NCBI GenBank assembly: GCA_026169815.1
Contig: JAPFDT010000054.1
Span: 1 to 64,000 of the forward strand
Length of the DNA: 64,000 nt
DNA from: Pseudogracilibacillus sp.
Lineage (GTDB): Bacteria; Bacillota; Bacilli; Bacillales; Amphibacillaceae
Direction: 5' to 3'
The translations under genes and the position numbers were made by a program. Positions within the stretch are counted from its first letter, which is position 1. The number at the start of each line of letters is the position of its first letter. Below are positions 35,332 to 45,720 of the stretch, piece by piece. Below the pieces are notes generated by a model. The model ran no database searches. It had not been told where the DNA came from and was given only the letters and a program-made list of their open reading frames with translations.

Positions 35332-36444
35332 TCATTCATTTCCTATTTGGATTAAATCTTTCGTAAATGAACTTAATACCTCTATTGTACCATCTTCTTG
35401 CACATAAATATCATCTTCAATACGAACTCCGCCGATATCTGGCACATAAATTCCTGGTTCTATTGTAAAAAGTAATCCTGGCTTAATCTTTTCTGTATTA
35501 CTTTCGTGAATAGACGGATATTCATGTACATCTAAACCTAAACCATGTCCAATCCGGTGCGTGAAAAAATCGCCATAACCTTGTTCTGTAATATAGTTAC
35601 GTGCTGTTTGATCAATTACTTGTAGCGCTTCTCCTGCTTGTACACTAGCAATCGCCAGTTCATTCGCTCGTTTTACTGTTTGATATATTTGTTCCTGCTC
35701 TTTTGTTGCATGACCAACGATACATGTACGTGTTAAATCTGAATGATAGCCATTTTTCGTCACACCAAAATCAAATAATAAAAAATCTCCTGCTTTAATT
35801 TTACTATTGTTAGCCGAACCATGTGGTAAAGCCGAGCGTTTTCCACTTAAGACAATCGTTTCAAAAGCGATCGCATCTGCTCCTAACATGGTCATTTGGT
35901 ATTCTAATTCAGCCTTTACTTCTAACTCTGTCATCCCTATCCTAATAAAATTCCATGTTTTTTGTAACGCTTGTTCTGATATAGTAACAGCTTCTTTCAC
36001 AATATTAATTTCATCTTCTGTTTTCTTCGCACGTAATGTATCTATAAATGACTCTACATTCTTCACTGAAACATGTACAAACTGACCTTGTAACTTTTCA
36101 AAAATTGTCATCGTAATATAACTTTTCTCAAAAGCAAAGGATGATACAGTAGATCCTACAACATACGCAAACTTCTCATATGGTTGTTCTGTATCAGATA
36201 CTGGTACAATTTCATCCACCTCGGCAATGCCTAATGCAGCTGTTTCATCCAAAGATGGTAAAAACAAAATTGTCTTACCTTTATTTACATCGATAAATAA
36301 GGCAAAAAATCGTTCATGAGGGTCTGCTTGAAAGCCAGTAAAATAATAAATATTTTTCGGTACCATTAATAAAATAGCTTCCGTTTTTAATTCAGTCTTT
36401 GCATAATCGATTAATTGTTGTTGTCTTAGTTCATAAATTGACAT
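35332..36444 (-). CDS. Xaa-Pro peptidase (M24 family)
   Basis: 370 residues. A creatinase-type N-domain (1-130) comes before the catalytic pita-bread domain. The metal ligands are in FDFGVTKNGYHSDLTRT (two Asp), HRIGHGLGLDVHEYPS (His), FTIEPGIY (Glu) and RIEDDIYV (Glu). It removes an N-terminal residue before proline. It is similar to Bacillus PapA/YqhT-type aminopeptidases but does not sit next to efp. It begins 5 nt after the GTPase gene. Confidence 0.9.
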   Translation of the reverse strand: MSIYELRQQQLIDYAKTELKTEAILLMVPKNIYYFTGFQADPHERFFALFIDVNKGKTILFLPSLDETAALGIAEVDEIVPVSDTEQPYEKFAYVVGSTVSSFAFEKSYITMTIFEKLQGQFVHVSVKNVESFIDTLRAKKTEDEINIVKEAVTISEQALQKTWNFIRIGMTELEVKAELEYQMTMLGADAIAFETIVLSGKRSALPHGSANNSKIKAGDFLLFDFGVTKNGYHSDLTRTCIVGHATKEQEQIYQTVKRANELAIASVQAGEALQVIDQTARNYITEQGYGDFFTHRIGHGLGLDVHEYPSIHESNTEKIKPGLLFTIEPGIYVPDIGGVRIEDDIYVQEDGTIEVLSSFTKDLIQIGNE

Positions 36445-36449
36445 CTTTA

Positions 36450-37697
36450 TTACTCCTCTTCTCGTTTACGACGCTTTTTCATTTCTGTTTCATAAATCTC
36501 TTTTGCTTCTTCTGTTGATTTACGATCAATGAAATAAGCAATCGCCGCTTCACTCAATGCATACGTTCCAGCACTTGCTATCGTTCCCGAAATGACACTT
36601 CCTGCACCAGGAAATACTTTAACAAGTTGTCTAGAAATTCCTCTTAGTGCGACACCTACACCTACATTGATTCCCATTGCCCCAACAAATTGCACGATTG
36701 TTTTTCGTGATAATGATTTTCCACCTATCATCGCAATCGTACCAATCATAGAAACTTGTAATCCTGTAATAATCGGCATGTCCGCTATTGGAACTGGTGT
36801 CGCCCCGACTAACCCTGTGACTGTCATCACACTTTTTCTAATAGAACGAGCTAATTTCTTTTGAACAGACGTTACTTTCGACAGTTTAGCTAAAATGACT
36901 TGAGCTTCCTTCGGGAGTTCCATAAGCAAATAATCTAACAAAACATCGATATTCCAACGCCGATCATAGACTACTGAGCCATCTTCAGCAAATTCCATAT
37001 AGGCACTAACTGGAATAACAGTTACAGGACTTGGCATGATTTCACTTATTTTATCTTTTAATATATTTACAGTCGCTGTAATGTTTTCTTGTTTATTTTT
37101 ATCATCAAATGGTGGCTCACTTTGTGAAAGTGGTGCTAATTCATCAACTTGTGTCACCACACCAACTACTGGTACATCATAATCATGTAGTGTAGCAATA
37201 TCATTTTTTAATTGCATCAATTGTGCAATATCTTCATCTAAACGACTACCGACTTCTTTTCCTTTACAGAGAAATAGCAATACATCTGGACATTTATTTT
37301 CAATCGCTAATTTAACTTCCTCTACTGGATCACTAGCTTGCGTTGCTTCTTGAGGATTGTCAGTTTCGCCTAGACCACGTGTATCTAAAATCTCTAAACC
37401 ACCTAGTTCATTTTCAAACAAATACCATTGCCCTGCTCCAGTTTGTGATGTGTAATGACCGACTTCCGCTTTTAATTCCCCAAAAATCGCATTAATTAAA
37501 CTGGATTTACCTGCTCCCCTTCTACCAACTATCGCAATGCGGGCAGGTCTTGCTCCGACAACAAATGATTGTAATCCACTTATTTCAGAAATGATTTTTT
37601 CTTTGTTTTTCTGAGATATTTTCGATTTATTCACATTTTTAAAAATAAATTGAAACAAATCTTCCATTTGGTTTAATTTATTTTTATTTTCTGTCAT
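36450..37697 (-). CDS. Dynamin/Era-type GTPase with C-terminal membrane segment
   Basis: 415 residues from the ATG at 37697; a GTG 4 codons upstream is possible. The GTPase domain has G1 GRRGAGKSS (about 60), G3 DTRG (about 108) and G4 TQVDEL. The C-terminal third has several hydrophobic, Gly-rich stretches (VGATPVPIADMPIITG; FVGAMGINVGVGVALRG) as in DUF697-type GTPases, then a charged tail KKRRKREEE. It is probably peripheral or integral to the membrane. Its role is unknown; it is immediately upstream of the M24 peptidase. Confidence 0.8.
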   Translation of the reverse strand: MTENKNKLNQMEDLFQFIFKNVNKSKISQKNKEKIISEISGLQSFVVGARPARIAIVGRRGAGKSSLINAIFGELKAEVGHYTSQTGAGQWYLFENELGGLEILDTRGLGETDNPQEATQASDPVEEVKLAIENKCPDVLLFLCKGKEVGSRLDEDIAQLMQLKNDIATLHDYDVPVVGVVTQVDELAPLSQSEPPFDDKNKQENITATVNILKDKISEIMPSPVTVIPVSAYMEFAEDGSVVYDRRWNIDVLLDYLLMELPKEAQVILAKLSKVTSVQKKLARSIRKSVMTVTGLVGATPVPIADMPIITGLQVSMIGTIAMIGGKSLSRKTIVQFVGAMGINVGVGVALRGISRQLVKVFPGAGSVISGTIASAGTYALSEAAIAYFIDRKSTEEAKEIYETEMKKRRKREEE

Positions 37698-37780
37698 TCG
37701 AATCACCACATTTCTTCTACTTATTATATTATATCATTTCTCACTTAACTTCTAAATACACGTAACTTATTAAGACAACA

Positions 37781-37807
37781 AAAAACGAGCTACATTCGCT
37801 CGTTTTT
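37781..37807 (-). terminator. Intrinsic terminator of the GGDEF gene
   Basis: A 10-bp stem AAAAACGAGC / GCTCGTTTTT with a 7-nt loop, between the diguanylate cyclase and the GTPase genes. Confidence 0.88.
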
Positions 37808-37822
37808 TACATTGTATGTTGT

Positions 37823-39304
37823 TTATTCATTTGTATCTTCTACATAAATATGAAAATGGTTATGTCCTTTTGTTTTCGCTTCTAATAAAGCACTATCTGC
37901 TTGATTGTATAAATCGATGACATCTTCTTGTTCTGACGCTAAAGAAACTCCTACACTGATTGAAATTTTAGCTTCTTTAAATTGCTCATCACTTTTGATT
38001 GCTTCGTCAATTTTCTCCAATAATGCTGTTGAAAAATATTCAACATCAGACTCTGTCATATCTTGCATGACCATGACAAATTCATCTCCGCCAAAACGAT
38101 ATACCTCTCCTACTTCTTCTTCAATAAATGATTGAAGTACTTGAGCAATCGTACGCAATAGTTCATCGCTTAATTCATACCCTAAAAAAGCATTAATCGA
38201 TTTAAACTTATCAATATCGATATAAAACAAAGCTACGGAGGATTGTTTTTTATCATGTAACTTTTTCATGTTTATATCAAATGAGGCTCGGTTTCGTAAG
38301 CCAGTTAATTGATCAAAGTAAGCTAATTGAACAGGCTTAGATAATACATGAGCTAAAGCATAAGCAATTCCACCTGAAAGTATCAGTCCTATTAAAAATT
38401 GGATTAAAAACATATTAAGATTTTTCTTTAATACTTTATCAAGTATGTGATGACTATATTGTATTTCAACGATTTTTTTCTGTGTACTACTTTCATCATA
38501 ATCTGATTTATATGGAATATAGCGATACGTATAATTGTCGCCTTCTTCTGTTTGTTCTATCTCTAGTATTTCATTCGTTTCTCTAACTTCTTCAAACGCA
38601 TCACGGCGTATTGAAGGTTTGTTGTCTGTATTTGTATTTCCATACGGCATACCACCATAATTTAAAACATATAGATCTTCTATAATCGGAAATTGTCCAA
38701 CAACATCATCTGCTACAGATTCGAAGTTAAAGTTTTGAAATAATACTTCATTTTTTAAACCATAACCTAATTCGATTAAATACTTGTTATCTTTTGTAGC
38801 AATATAACTAAATTTCTTCGCTTCGCCAGTTAATTGCTCACGGTCAATTCCTTCAATGAAAATACCACCTGTTTTACGACGTTCATGTAATACTTCATTA
38901 AGCGATACACAACATTCTGCGAACTCTATACCTACTTCATCATCTAGATTACTATAAATTATTTCATTCTCATCATTTAAAATATAAATATCCATGCCTA
39001 ACTCTTCGGCTATTTTATCAAAATCCCATTTAGAAAAGTCGGATTCTTTGTCGTATTTTTTTTGTAAATCCTCGGAATATTCTTCCATCTTTATACCAAT
39101 TTCTCTATCCATATAATGATATGCTCGGTCAATCGAATCTAAGGCATAAAGTACTGTGTCAGTTGCTTGACTCACTTGTTGTTCGTTATGTTCTACTGCT
39201 TCTTTTTTCAATCTTTGATAATCTAGAATTAAAATGGTTCCCATCAATAAGACTGCTGAAATAAATAATACAATAAATAATTTCGTACGATAAATTAATT
39301 TCAT
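37823..39304 (-). CDS. Membrane-bound diguanylate cyclase
   Basis: 493 residues from the ATG at 39304 with GGTGG 8 nt upstream. One membrane helix at about 7-27, an extracytoplasmic sensor of about 265 residues, a second helix at about 300-320 and a C-terminal GGDEF domain. The active site RFGGDEF is intact, preceded by LTGLRNRASFD. The product would be cyclic di-GMP. There is no RxxD inhibitory site five residues before GGDEF (the segment reads EEEVGEVY), so product inhibition may be absent. No EAL or PilZ gene is nearby. Confidence 0.9.
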   Translation of the reverse strand: MKLIYRTKLFIVLFISAVLLMGTILILDYQRLKKEAVEHNEQQVSQATDTVLYALDSIDRAYHYMDREIGIKMEEYSEDLQKKYDKESDFSKWDFDKIAEELGMDIYILNDENEIIYSNLDDEVGIEFAECCVSLNEVLHERRKTGGIFIEGIDREQLTGEAKKFSYIATKDNKYLIELGYGLKNEVLFQNFNFESVADDVVGQFPIIEDLYVLNYGGMPYGNTNTDNKPSIRRDAFEEVRETNEILEIEQTEEGDNYTYRYIPYKSDYDESSTQKKIVEIQYSHHILDKVLKKNLNMFLIQFLIGLILSGGIAYALAHVLSKPVQLAYFDQLTGLRNRASFDINMKKLHDKKQSSVALFYIDIDKFKSINAFLGYELSDELLRTIAQVLQSFIEEEVGEVYRFGGDEFVMVMQDMTESDVEYFSTALLEKIDEAIKSDEQFKEAKISISVGVSLASEQEDVIDLYNQADSALLEAKTKGHNHFHIYVEDTNE

Positions 39305-39488
39305 TATTTGTACCACCAATTAAGTTTTAAAATGACTCCATTACATCTTAACGCAAATAATTATATGATTCAATGGTGTTTTTATTTTAATTATAGTTAT
39401 GTATTAATATTGTTATAGAGAGTTAAACAAATACTAAAAGTTATCTTGTCTTATCATACCTTCGTATTATATGACTAAAGTTATTTTT

Positions 39489-39502
39489 TCAAACATGTTT
39501 GA
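39489..39502 (+). promoter_or_regulatory. Perfect 14-bp palindrome upstream of the SSADH-like gene
   Basis: TCAAACATGTTTGA at 39489-39502, followed about 20 bp later by TATAGT, a possible -10. It may be an operator for the dehydrogenase-reductase pair; the binding protein is unknown. The rest of 39305-39564 shows nothing else. Confidence 0.4.
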
Positions 39503-39564
39503 TTGATCAAGAATGAAGGTATAGTTTGATTAAGAAATAAATTAATAAAGGAGATTAAAATAAA

Positions 39565-40962
39565 ATGGCTAACACATTTGAAGTTAAAAACCCTGCAACA
39601 GGTGAAGTTTTACAAACTATTACTCGACATAGTGAAACAGAAATAAACGATAAATTACAAGCTGGATATGATGCTTTTCATACGTGGAAGAAAACGAATG
39701 CTCACTATCGAGCAAAACTCTTAACGAAATGGTCCGCACTGATTCAAGATAATAAACAATCCATCGCAGAAGTAATGACGAAAGAAAATGGTAAACCATT
39801 AACTGAATCACTCGGCGAAGTAGATTATGCGACAAGTTATATTGATTGGTATGCAGAAGAAGCAAAACGAATTTATGGGCGTACTATTCCGACACATGCT
39901 GATGGAAAACGTTTATTAGTGACGAGACATCCCATTGGACTTGTTGCAGCAATTACACCTTGGAACTTTCCTGCTGCCATGATGACAAGAAAAGCCGCTC
40001 CCGCCTTAGCAGCTGGTTGTACATTTATCGCTAAACCTGCTGAGGATACACCGTTAACAACAATCCGTTTAATTGAGCTAGCTCATGAAGCCGGTTTTCC
40101 AACTGACGTCGTACAACACGTAAATGGACGGGGAAGTGTTGTTGGTAAACTTTTTACATCTAGCTCGCTCGTTCGAAAAGTCACCTTTACAGGATCTACA
40201 CCAGTTGGAAAACAACTTATTCAACAAAGTGCTAATACTGTAAAGAATGTCACGATGGAACTTGGAGGTCATGCTCCTCTAATCATAGCAGAGGATGCAG
40301 ATATCGATTTAGCAGTTGAACAAACGATTGCTTCGAAATTCCGTAATGCTGGTCAAACGTGTATTTGTGCAAATCGAATCTTAGTCCACTCATCAATCAG
40401 AGATATTTTTGCAGATAAACTAACAGAAAAAGTAAAGGAATTAAAAGTTGGTAATGGACTAGAGGATAATGTACAAATTGGCCCTGTCATTAATAAAGAT
40501 GGTTATACGAAAATCGCTAACCAAGTCGATGATGCAATCAATAAAGGAGCGACATTATTAACTGGTGGCACTTATGATATTGACAATGAAAAAGAAACTT
40601 ATTTCGTTCATCCAACAATATTAAATAACGTCTCAGATGATATGGATATTATGCATTACGAAACATTTGGTCCAGTCGCTCCAATTACAACATTCACTTC
40701 GTTAGATGAAGCAATTCAAGTTGCCAATGATACACCGTTTGGACTTGCTGCATACTTTTTCACAAATAATTATAAAATAGGAACTTACTTAAGTGAAAAC
40801 TTAGATTATGGTATTATAGGTTGGAATGATGGTGCAACTTCTGCTGCCCATGCTCCGTTTGGCGGTATGAAAGAAAGTGGTTTAGGACGCGAAGGTGGCT
40901 CAGAAGGTATAGAACCTTATTTAGAAACAAAGTATATTTCGATCGGTAATTTTTTAGAATAG
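39565..40962 (+). CDS. Aldehyde dehydrogenase, succinate-semialdehyde type
   Basis: 465 residues with AAAGGAG before the ATG. Motifs: [13 protein letters not shown] (about 131-143), FTGSTPVG, the general-base Glu in MELGGHAP, the catalytic Cys in GQTCICANR (about 265) and [17 protein letters not shown] at the end. These features resemble GabD-type semialdehyde dehydrogenases. It is followed 29 nt later by an aldo/keto reductase, which suggests one aldehyde-handling unit. The substrate is not proven; no GABA aminotransferase is adjacent. Confidence 0.88.
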   Translation: MANTFEVKNPATGEVLQTITRHSETEINDKLQAGYDAFHTWKKTNAHYRAKLLTKWSALIQDNKQSIAEVMTKENGKPLTESLGEVDYATSYIDWYAEEAKRIYGRTIPTHADGKRLLVTRHPIGLVAAITPWNFPAAMMTRKAAPALAAGCTFIAKPAEDTPLTTIRLIELAHEAGFPTDVVQHVNGRGSVVGKLFTSSSLVRKVTFTGSTPVGKQLIQQSANTVKNVTMELGGHAPLIIAEDADIDLAVEQTIASKFRNAGQTCICANRILVHSSIRDIFADKLTEKVKELKVGNGLEDNVQIGPVINKDGYTKIANQVDDAINKGATLLTGGTYDIDNEKETYFVHPTILNNVSDDMDIMHYETFGPVAPITTFTSLDEAIQVANDTPFGLAAYFFTNNYKIGTYLSENLDYGIIGWNDGATSAAHAPFGGMKESGLGREGGSEGIEPYLETKYISIGNFLE

Positions 40963-40991
40963 AAGATTAGCTAAAGAAGGGTAGAGATTTT

Positions 40992-41819
40992 ATGCAATAT
41001 AAAACATTTAATAATGGTGTGACTATTCCACAGTTAGGATATGGTGTATATAAAGTAACGGAAGATGATATCGTTTCTGTAACATCTATTGCATTAGAAA
41101 GTGGTTATCGTTCGATTGATACAGCACAGTATTACAATAATGAACGTGGTGTTGGTGCAGCATTTAAAAACAGTGGCATATCGCGTGATGAGCTATTTAT
41201 TACAACTAAAGTATGGAACAGTCATCAAGGATACGATAAAACAATGCAAGCATTCGAAACAAGCATGAAAGAACTGGATATAGAGCAATTAGATATGTAT
41301 TTAGTTCATTGGCCTGCACCAGAACATGATTTATATATTGAAACATATCAAGCACTTGAACAATTATATAAAGATGGTCGTGTTCGTGCAATTGGTGTTT
41401 CAAATTTCGAAATCAATCATTTAGAGCGTTTGCTGGATCATTGCGACATTCCTCCTGTTGTGAATCAAATCGAATGTCATCCATATTTACAACAACGTAA
41501 TTTAAAAGATTTTTGTAAAAATAACGATATTTTAATTGAAGCATGGGGACCTTTGCGTCGTGGTGGAACTCTTTTTGAAGAACCGATTATTACGCAATTA
41601 GCTGCAAAATATGACAAAACACCTGCTCAAATTATTTTACGTTGGCATATCCAAGAAGACACTATCGTTATTCCTAAATCGGTGACACCTTCAAGAATTA
41701 AAGAAAATATTAATGTCTTTGATTTTTCATTAACCAAAGAAGATATGGATGCTATTTACTCACTTGATCGCAATGAACGCATGGGTAGACATCCAAATGA
41801 TATGAACATTATGGAATAA
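40992..41819 (+). CDS. Aldo/keto reductase
   Basis: 275 residues, NADPH-dependent. The catalytic tetrad is visible as the Asp in RSIDTAQYYNNE with the following Tyr, the Lys in FITTKVWNSHQG and the His in YLVHWP. The cofactor site IPKSVTPSRIKEN lies near 225. It resembles 2,5-diketogluconate reductase or YvgN-type reductases that act on methylglyoxal and other carbonyls. It is co-transcribed with the aldehyde dehydrogenase before it. Confidence 0.9.
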   Translation: MQYKTFNNGVTIPQLGYGVYKVTEDDIVSVTSIALESGYRSIDTAQYYNNERGVGAAFKNSGISRDELFITTKVWNSHQGYDKTMQAFETSMKELDIEQLDMYLVHWPAPEHDLYIETYQALEQLYKDGRVRAIGVSNFEINHLERLLDHCDIPPVVNQIECHPYLQQRNLKDFCKNNDILIEAWGPLRRGGTLFEEPIITQLAAKYDKTPAQIILRWHIQEDTIVIPKSVTPSRIKENINVFDFSLTKEDMDAIYSLDRNERMGRHPNDMNIME

Positions 41820-41827
41820 AGAAAAAT

Positions 41828-41950
41828 GGCTGGAACACAACTGTCTTCATACATGAATGTGGATTGTTTAACTAACTGTATCGGAAATATATTCCATATT
41901 ACTTTTCCACTTTCTGATGTATAAAATATGTGTTGTCCCAGCCTTTTTTT
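41828..41950. terminator. Long-range GGCTGG/CCAGCC hairpin between convergent genes
   Basis: GGCTGGAACACA (41828-41839) pairs with TGTGTTGTCCCAGCC (41929-41943) around about 90 nt, followed by a run of T on the plus strand. On the minus strand a run of T follows the other arm less clearly. It separates the aldo/keto reductase from the chemoreceptor. Confidence 0.65.
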
Positions 41951-41965
41951 TATTATTCAAATCTA

Positions 41966-43648
41966 TTATAATTTAAAACGACTTACAAGTTCATTAAGTT
42001 CATCAGCTAACTCATTTAACTGATGAGAGCTACCTGTAATTTCTTGCATAGAACTACTTGATTGTTCAGCTGATGCTGCTGTTTCCTCTACGCCAGCTGC
42101 TGCTTCTTCTGAAATGGAAGCAATTTCCTCAATTGACTTAGCCATCTGTTCATTATTCTCAACAATATCTTGTAAATTATCTGAAACAGTATTAATATTA
42201 TTTGCCATATCATCTACTTCAGTATGAATCTTTTTGAAAATAGTTTCTGTTGCTTCTATTTGCACAGTACCTTCTTCGACTGCTGTTGAACCAGATTCTA
42301 GTGCTTCTGATACAATACTTGACTCTGTTTGAATTGTATCAACAATATTCGTAATGTCATTTACTGAATATGCTACTTCTTCAGCTAACTTCCTAACCTC
42401 ATCGGCAACAACCGCAAAGCCACGCCCGTTTTCACCTGCACGTGCTGCTTCAATTGCTGCGTTTAAAGCAAGTAAATTAGTTTGATCAGCAATGTCATTA
42501 ATAACTCCGACTAATTTACTGATTTCTTGTGCTTCAATATCTAAACCACGCATTTTTTCAACTGAATCTTGAACAATATCATTAATTGTTCCCATCTGTT
42601 CAGTAGATGTTGACATCATATTTGTACCTTCATTCGTCATATATAAAATCGCATTCGACTTTTCAGTAATTTGCACACTATTTTCCCGAGCATTATCTAC
42701 TCTATCTGTGAAAGTACCCATCCGATTCGTTAAATCTGTCGCTGAATCTGCTTGTACTTCTGCAGCTGAAGCTAACTCTTCTGTTGTTGAAGCTACTTGT
42801 TCCATACCAGAACTTACTTCATTGGCAGCTTGTGTTAATTCTTCGCTTTGACTAGATACAACACCGGAAACATTTCTAATATTTTCAAGTAATGTACGAT
42901 TATTTTCACTCATTGTATTCGTAGCGGTAACTAATTCACCGATTTCATCACTCGTTGTAACTTTTAATGGTTCTGCACTTAAATCACCGTCTGCTACCAT
43001 GTTCATTCGATCTCTAACTGCAATAATTGGTCTCGTAATCATTGCTGATGTGATTCCTGCAATAATAACTGCTAGAACAAAGACAATGACAGCAATGATA
43101 ATGACAGTCCTAATTGTTCGTTCCCCTGTTTCACTTAATTCTATTCCTGCATCTGTAATCCGTTGTTCACTATTAAATGCAGATTCATCAAATGCAGTCG
43201 TTATATCATTAGTATATGTATTGGCCTCTTGTATAATAGCTAAAGCTGCTTCTTCATCACCTGATTCTTTCACTTCCACAGCTTCTAACAATTGATTTTC
43301 CCATTCTTCTAATAATTGTAATGACTCTTGTAATGCTTCTGTTTCGTCTGACTTCACTAATTCATCTGTAATTTCTTTCCGAGTATCCATCAACTGAAAC
43401 AATTCTTCTTTTAACTCTTCATTATCGAATAAAAAATACCCTCTAATACGTGCAACTTGTTGCGTAATGTTTTTAGAAATATTTTTATCATTTATTAGTG
43501 TGGGAAGTTCTTCATCTACCATGATATGTAGTTGATCATCCGTTTTTTGAAAAGATGTAACTGTTAAAACTACCATAAGAAGCATTAATATAAGTACAAT
43601 TGCAAACCCCATGAAAATCTTCGTTCTTACACTTTTTAATTTTAACAT
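41966..43648 (-). CDS. Methyl-accepting chemotaxis protein
   Basis: 560 residues. First helix at about 12-31, an extracellular four-helix-bundle sensor (about 35-185), second helix (about 187-208), HAMP domain ([18 protein letters not shown]) and a long cytoplasmic coiled coil. The signalling tip [29 protein letters not shown] (given here as [17 protein letters not shown]) binds CheA and CheW. The ligand is unknown. It is monocistronic; no chemotaxis operon lies in the window. A cre-like site lies about 160 bp upstream. Confidence 0.93.
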   Translation of the reverse strand: MLKLKSVRTKIFMGFAIVLILMLLMVVLTVTSFQKTDDQLHIMVDEELPTLINDKNISKNITQQVARIRGYFLFDNEELKEELFQLMDTRKEITDELVKSDETEALQESLQLLEEWENQLLEAVEVKESGDEEAALAIIQEANTYTNDITTAFDESAFNSEQRITDAGIELSETGERTIRTVIIIAVIVFVLAVIIAGITSAMITRPIIAVRDRMNMVADGDLSAEPLKVTTSDEIGELVTATNTMSENNRTLLENIRNVSGVVSSQSEELTQAANEVSSGMEQVASTTEELASAAEVQADSATDLTNRMGTFTDRVDNARENSVQITEKSNAILYMTNEGTNMMSTSTEQMGTINDIVQDSVEKMRGLDIEAQEISKLVGVINDIADQTNLLALNAAIEAARAGENGRGFAVVADEVRKLAEEVAYSVNDITNIVDTIQTESSIVSEALESGSTAVEEGTVQIEATETIFKKIHTEVDDMANNINTVSDNLQDIVENNEQMAKSIEEIASISEEAAAGVEETAASAEQSSSSMQEITGSSHQLNELADELNELVSRFKL

Positions 43649-43805
43649 TGTATCCCCTTCTCTCTCTTTTTTCTTAATGATATTTTAAACCTATTTCTGA
43701 AAACACATGGTGTGAAACAAATATCATTAGGACTTATGTAGCAATACTTTATCACTTTCCATGCAATTTAGCACATTAATATGCTAAAGTTTTATCGAAA
43801 GGTCA

Positions 43806-43819
43806 TGTATCCGCTTTCA
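43806..43819 (-). promoter_or_regulatory. cre-like site upstream of the chemoreceptor
   Basis: TGTATCCGCTTTCA (minus strand TGAAAGCGGATACA) fits the CcpA consensus with one mismatch. It lies about 160 bp upstream of the chemoreceptor start, which is far for simple repression. Confidence 0.45.
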
Positions 43820-43853
43820 AGCGATTGAATTCATAATTAAAAGTATCTAATAA

Positions 43854-44172
43854 ATTGAATCAATTTCATCATTCATTTTATTATCTCAAATACGAACTTT
43901 ACGTTTGATAATAGACTCGTTTACTTTCATTCCAGCCGCCTGCTTTTTAGCGGGCATGGCCTCAAATCTTTGTACAACACTAACGTGTCGTACAAAGGAT
44001 TTTCGGACTCTTGGGTTTCACTATCGTTCACCCACCGAAGAACTTTTGCTTTTCCTGCAAGAGTCAGTCGGCTTTCATTCAAGTAAACTTAGTTACATAA
44101 GCTAAACACGTATGATTATAACTAAACATTCGTGGTTTTAATTAAATTATCCTATTATGAAATTGATTCAAT
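43854..44172 (-). repeat. MITE-like element, copy D (complete, 319 bp)
   Basis: Perfect 16-bp terminal inverted repeats: ATTGAATCAATTTCAT at 43854-43869 and its complement at 44157-44172. TAA stands directly outside both ends (43851-43853 and 44173-44175), a probable 3-bp target duplication. It has no transposase gene. The inner part carries the structured core in reverse orientation (GGCCTCAAA, CTTTGTACAACAC, GTGTCGTACAAAG, GGATTTTCGGACTC). Copies B and C at 20.67 and 21.21 kb are in the opposite orientation. Confidence 0.82.
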
Positions 44173-44489
44173 TAACATCAGTTCAATAATAGTGACCATT
44201 GTCTTATATGGACAATCAAAACCTATATAAATTTACTTAAACATAAATGTGAAGTAATTCACTAACTTAATATAAATTATGTTAATCGCTATCATTATTT
44301 CGATTCACTGTTTTACTGAAAACGCTTAACATACAAGGCTTTAAAAGGAAAACGATTTCATTTTATACTGTTCACGATTTAGACACAAAGAAACTAAAAC
44401 TTTGTGAATTAATTCACATTATTAGTGCATTTATTTTTAAATGTGTTATATTATAATTAACAAATATTTCAAAGGAAGGTGCTTTCCAC

Positions 44490-44660
44490 ATGAATGGAAC
44501 AGCTCTACTAATTAATGAAGATAACACAGTGACGGTATTTGAAGATGTTGCAGAGAAGAATTTAAACGCACTAAAAGCAGAAGAAGTAGAAAATAATTTC
44601 AATGAGCCAGTATCAGTTATTTTTTGTGAAGATACGATTGACTGGGAATACGGTTATTAA
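44490..44660 (+). CDS. 56-residue acidic protein, unknown
   Basis: Short gene with AAGGAAGG about 9 nt before the ATG and a strong terminator 24 nt after the stop, which supports it as real. The protein (MNGTALLINEDNTVTVF to EDTIDWEYGY) is acidic, without signal or membrane segment, and has one Cys. No family recognised. The upstream stretch 44173-44489 shows only AT-rich presumed promoter sequence. Confidence 0.7.
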   Translation: MNGTALLINEDNTVTVFEDVAEKNLNALKAEEVENNFNEPVSVIFCEDTIDWEYGY

Positions 44661-44683
44661 TATATAAAATAAATGGATGTATG

Positions 44684-44716
44684 AATTGTAGGGAATCTCC
44701 TCCCTACAATTTTTTT
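44684..44716 (+). terminator. Intrinsic terminator of the 56-residue gene
   Basis: An 11-bp perfect stem AATTGTAGGGA / TCCCTACAATT with a 6-nt loop, followed by TTTTTT. Confidence 0.9.
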
Positions 44717-44765
44717 GTCTTTTTTTCTAAGTACTTGCGTATAAATTCGTACATTTAACTTAAAT

Positions 44766-45720
44766 CTATTCCTCATCTTGCAAGACATCAATCGTCACAT
44801 CTGGATGTTCTTCTGCAAAATGTTGTAACCATTTATCATCATCTATATCATTTCCTTCAATTCTTAACTTCTTCAAATTTAACAATGTCTCAACTGGTTG
44901 TAATAATAAAATATGATTATTCCGCACATCTAACAGGCTTAAGTTAGGCAAATGATCAACAGGACTGATATCACTAATGTTATTCCCCATAACATGCAGT
45001 CGATCCAATTTAGGAAAGTTTTCGACAACTTGAATCGAACTAATTCGATTGTTGTACACATATAATGATTCTAGATTTGTTAAAGACTTTAATGGTGTAA
45101 TATCTTTAATATAATTATCACTTAATGTCATATGCGTTAACTTAGTCAAGTTTTTCAATGGCTCAACTGATGTAATCATATTATCATGAAAATCTATCCG
45201 TTCTAGTTGAACTAAATCGCGTAATGGTTCTAATGATTGAATACGACTATAACCAACTTTCAATGATTTTAAATTTTTCGCATGTTCAATACCATCAATA
45301 CTATAGATATCAGCATGTGGCATATAGAGACTTTCTAATTTTGGCAACTGGGATAAAAAAATAGGGCTCTTTCCCTCTACCTAATGATTGGAGCGGTGTT
45401 AAATCGGTAAACTTTCCACGATGAATCGCCAACTCCTCTAAATTTGTTGCATATTGTAATCCTTTTAATGTTTCGACCTTTTGTTCATCATCTTCATCGC
45501 GACTAGATGTGAGCGTCGTTAATTGTTGCAAATCTTCTTTCGTCGGTCGTCGTTTGTCATCCATATATGCTTCTAAATGTAACGTATGTAAAATATCCGC
45601 CCGTAATGTTGCGTCTTTAATTGGAGAGACCCATAGATAAAAAAAGGTAACTCCTAGTCCAACCATGATAACACTAAGGCTGCTTATCATGATTATATTC
45701 CGTTTCCACTTTTTCATCAT
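44766..45720 (-). pseudogene. Leucine-rich-repeat protein, split by a frameshift
   Basis: Two overlapping frames read as one protein of about 317 residues. The N-terminal part (45720 down to about 45362) has a membrane helix (MMKKWKRNIIMISSLS) and the start of an LRR domain (YATNLEELAIHRGKFTDLTPLQSL). It then shifts frame at a run of seven A (45355-45361, T on the coding strand). The C-terminal part (to 44766) continues with LPKLESLYMPHADIYSI and five more 22-residue LRRs of the internalin or SDS22 type. One T fewer in the run restores a single frame through PYFLSQLPKLES. Slippage, mutation or sequencing error are all possible. Confidence 0.8.

Noticed and set aside
43690-43800. SigD promoter for the chemoreceptor
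   Set aside because: No TAAA with a GCCGATAA-like -10 at 15-bp spacing could be found.
43905-44105. Open frame inside MITE copy D
   Set aside because: It is inside a non-coding repeat, and the related copies do not keep the frame.
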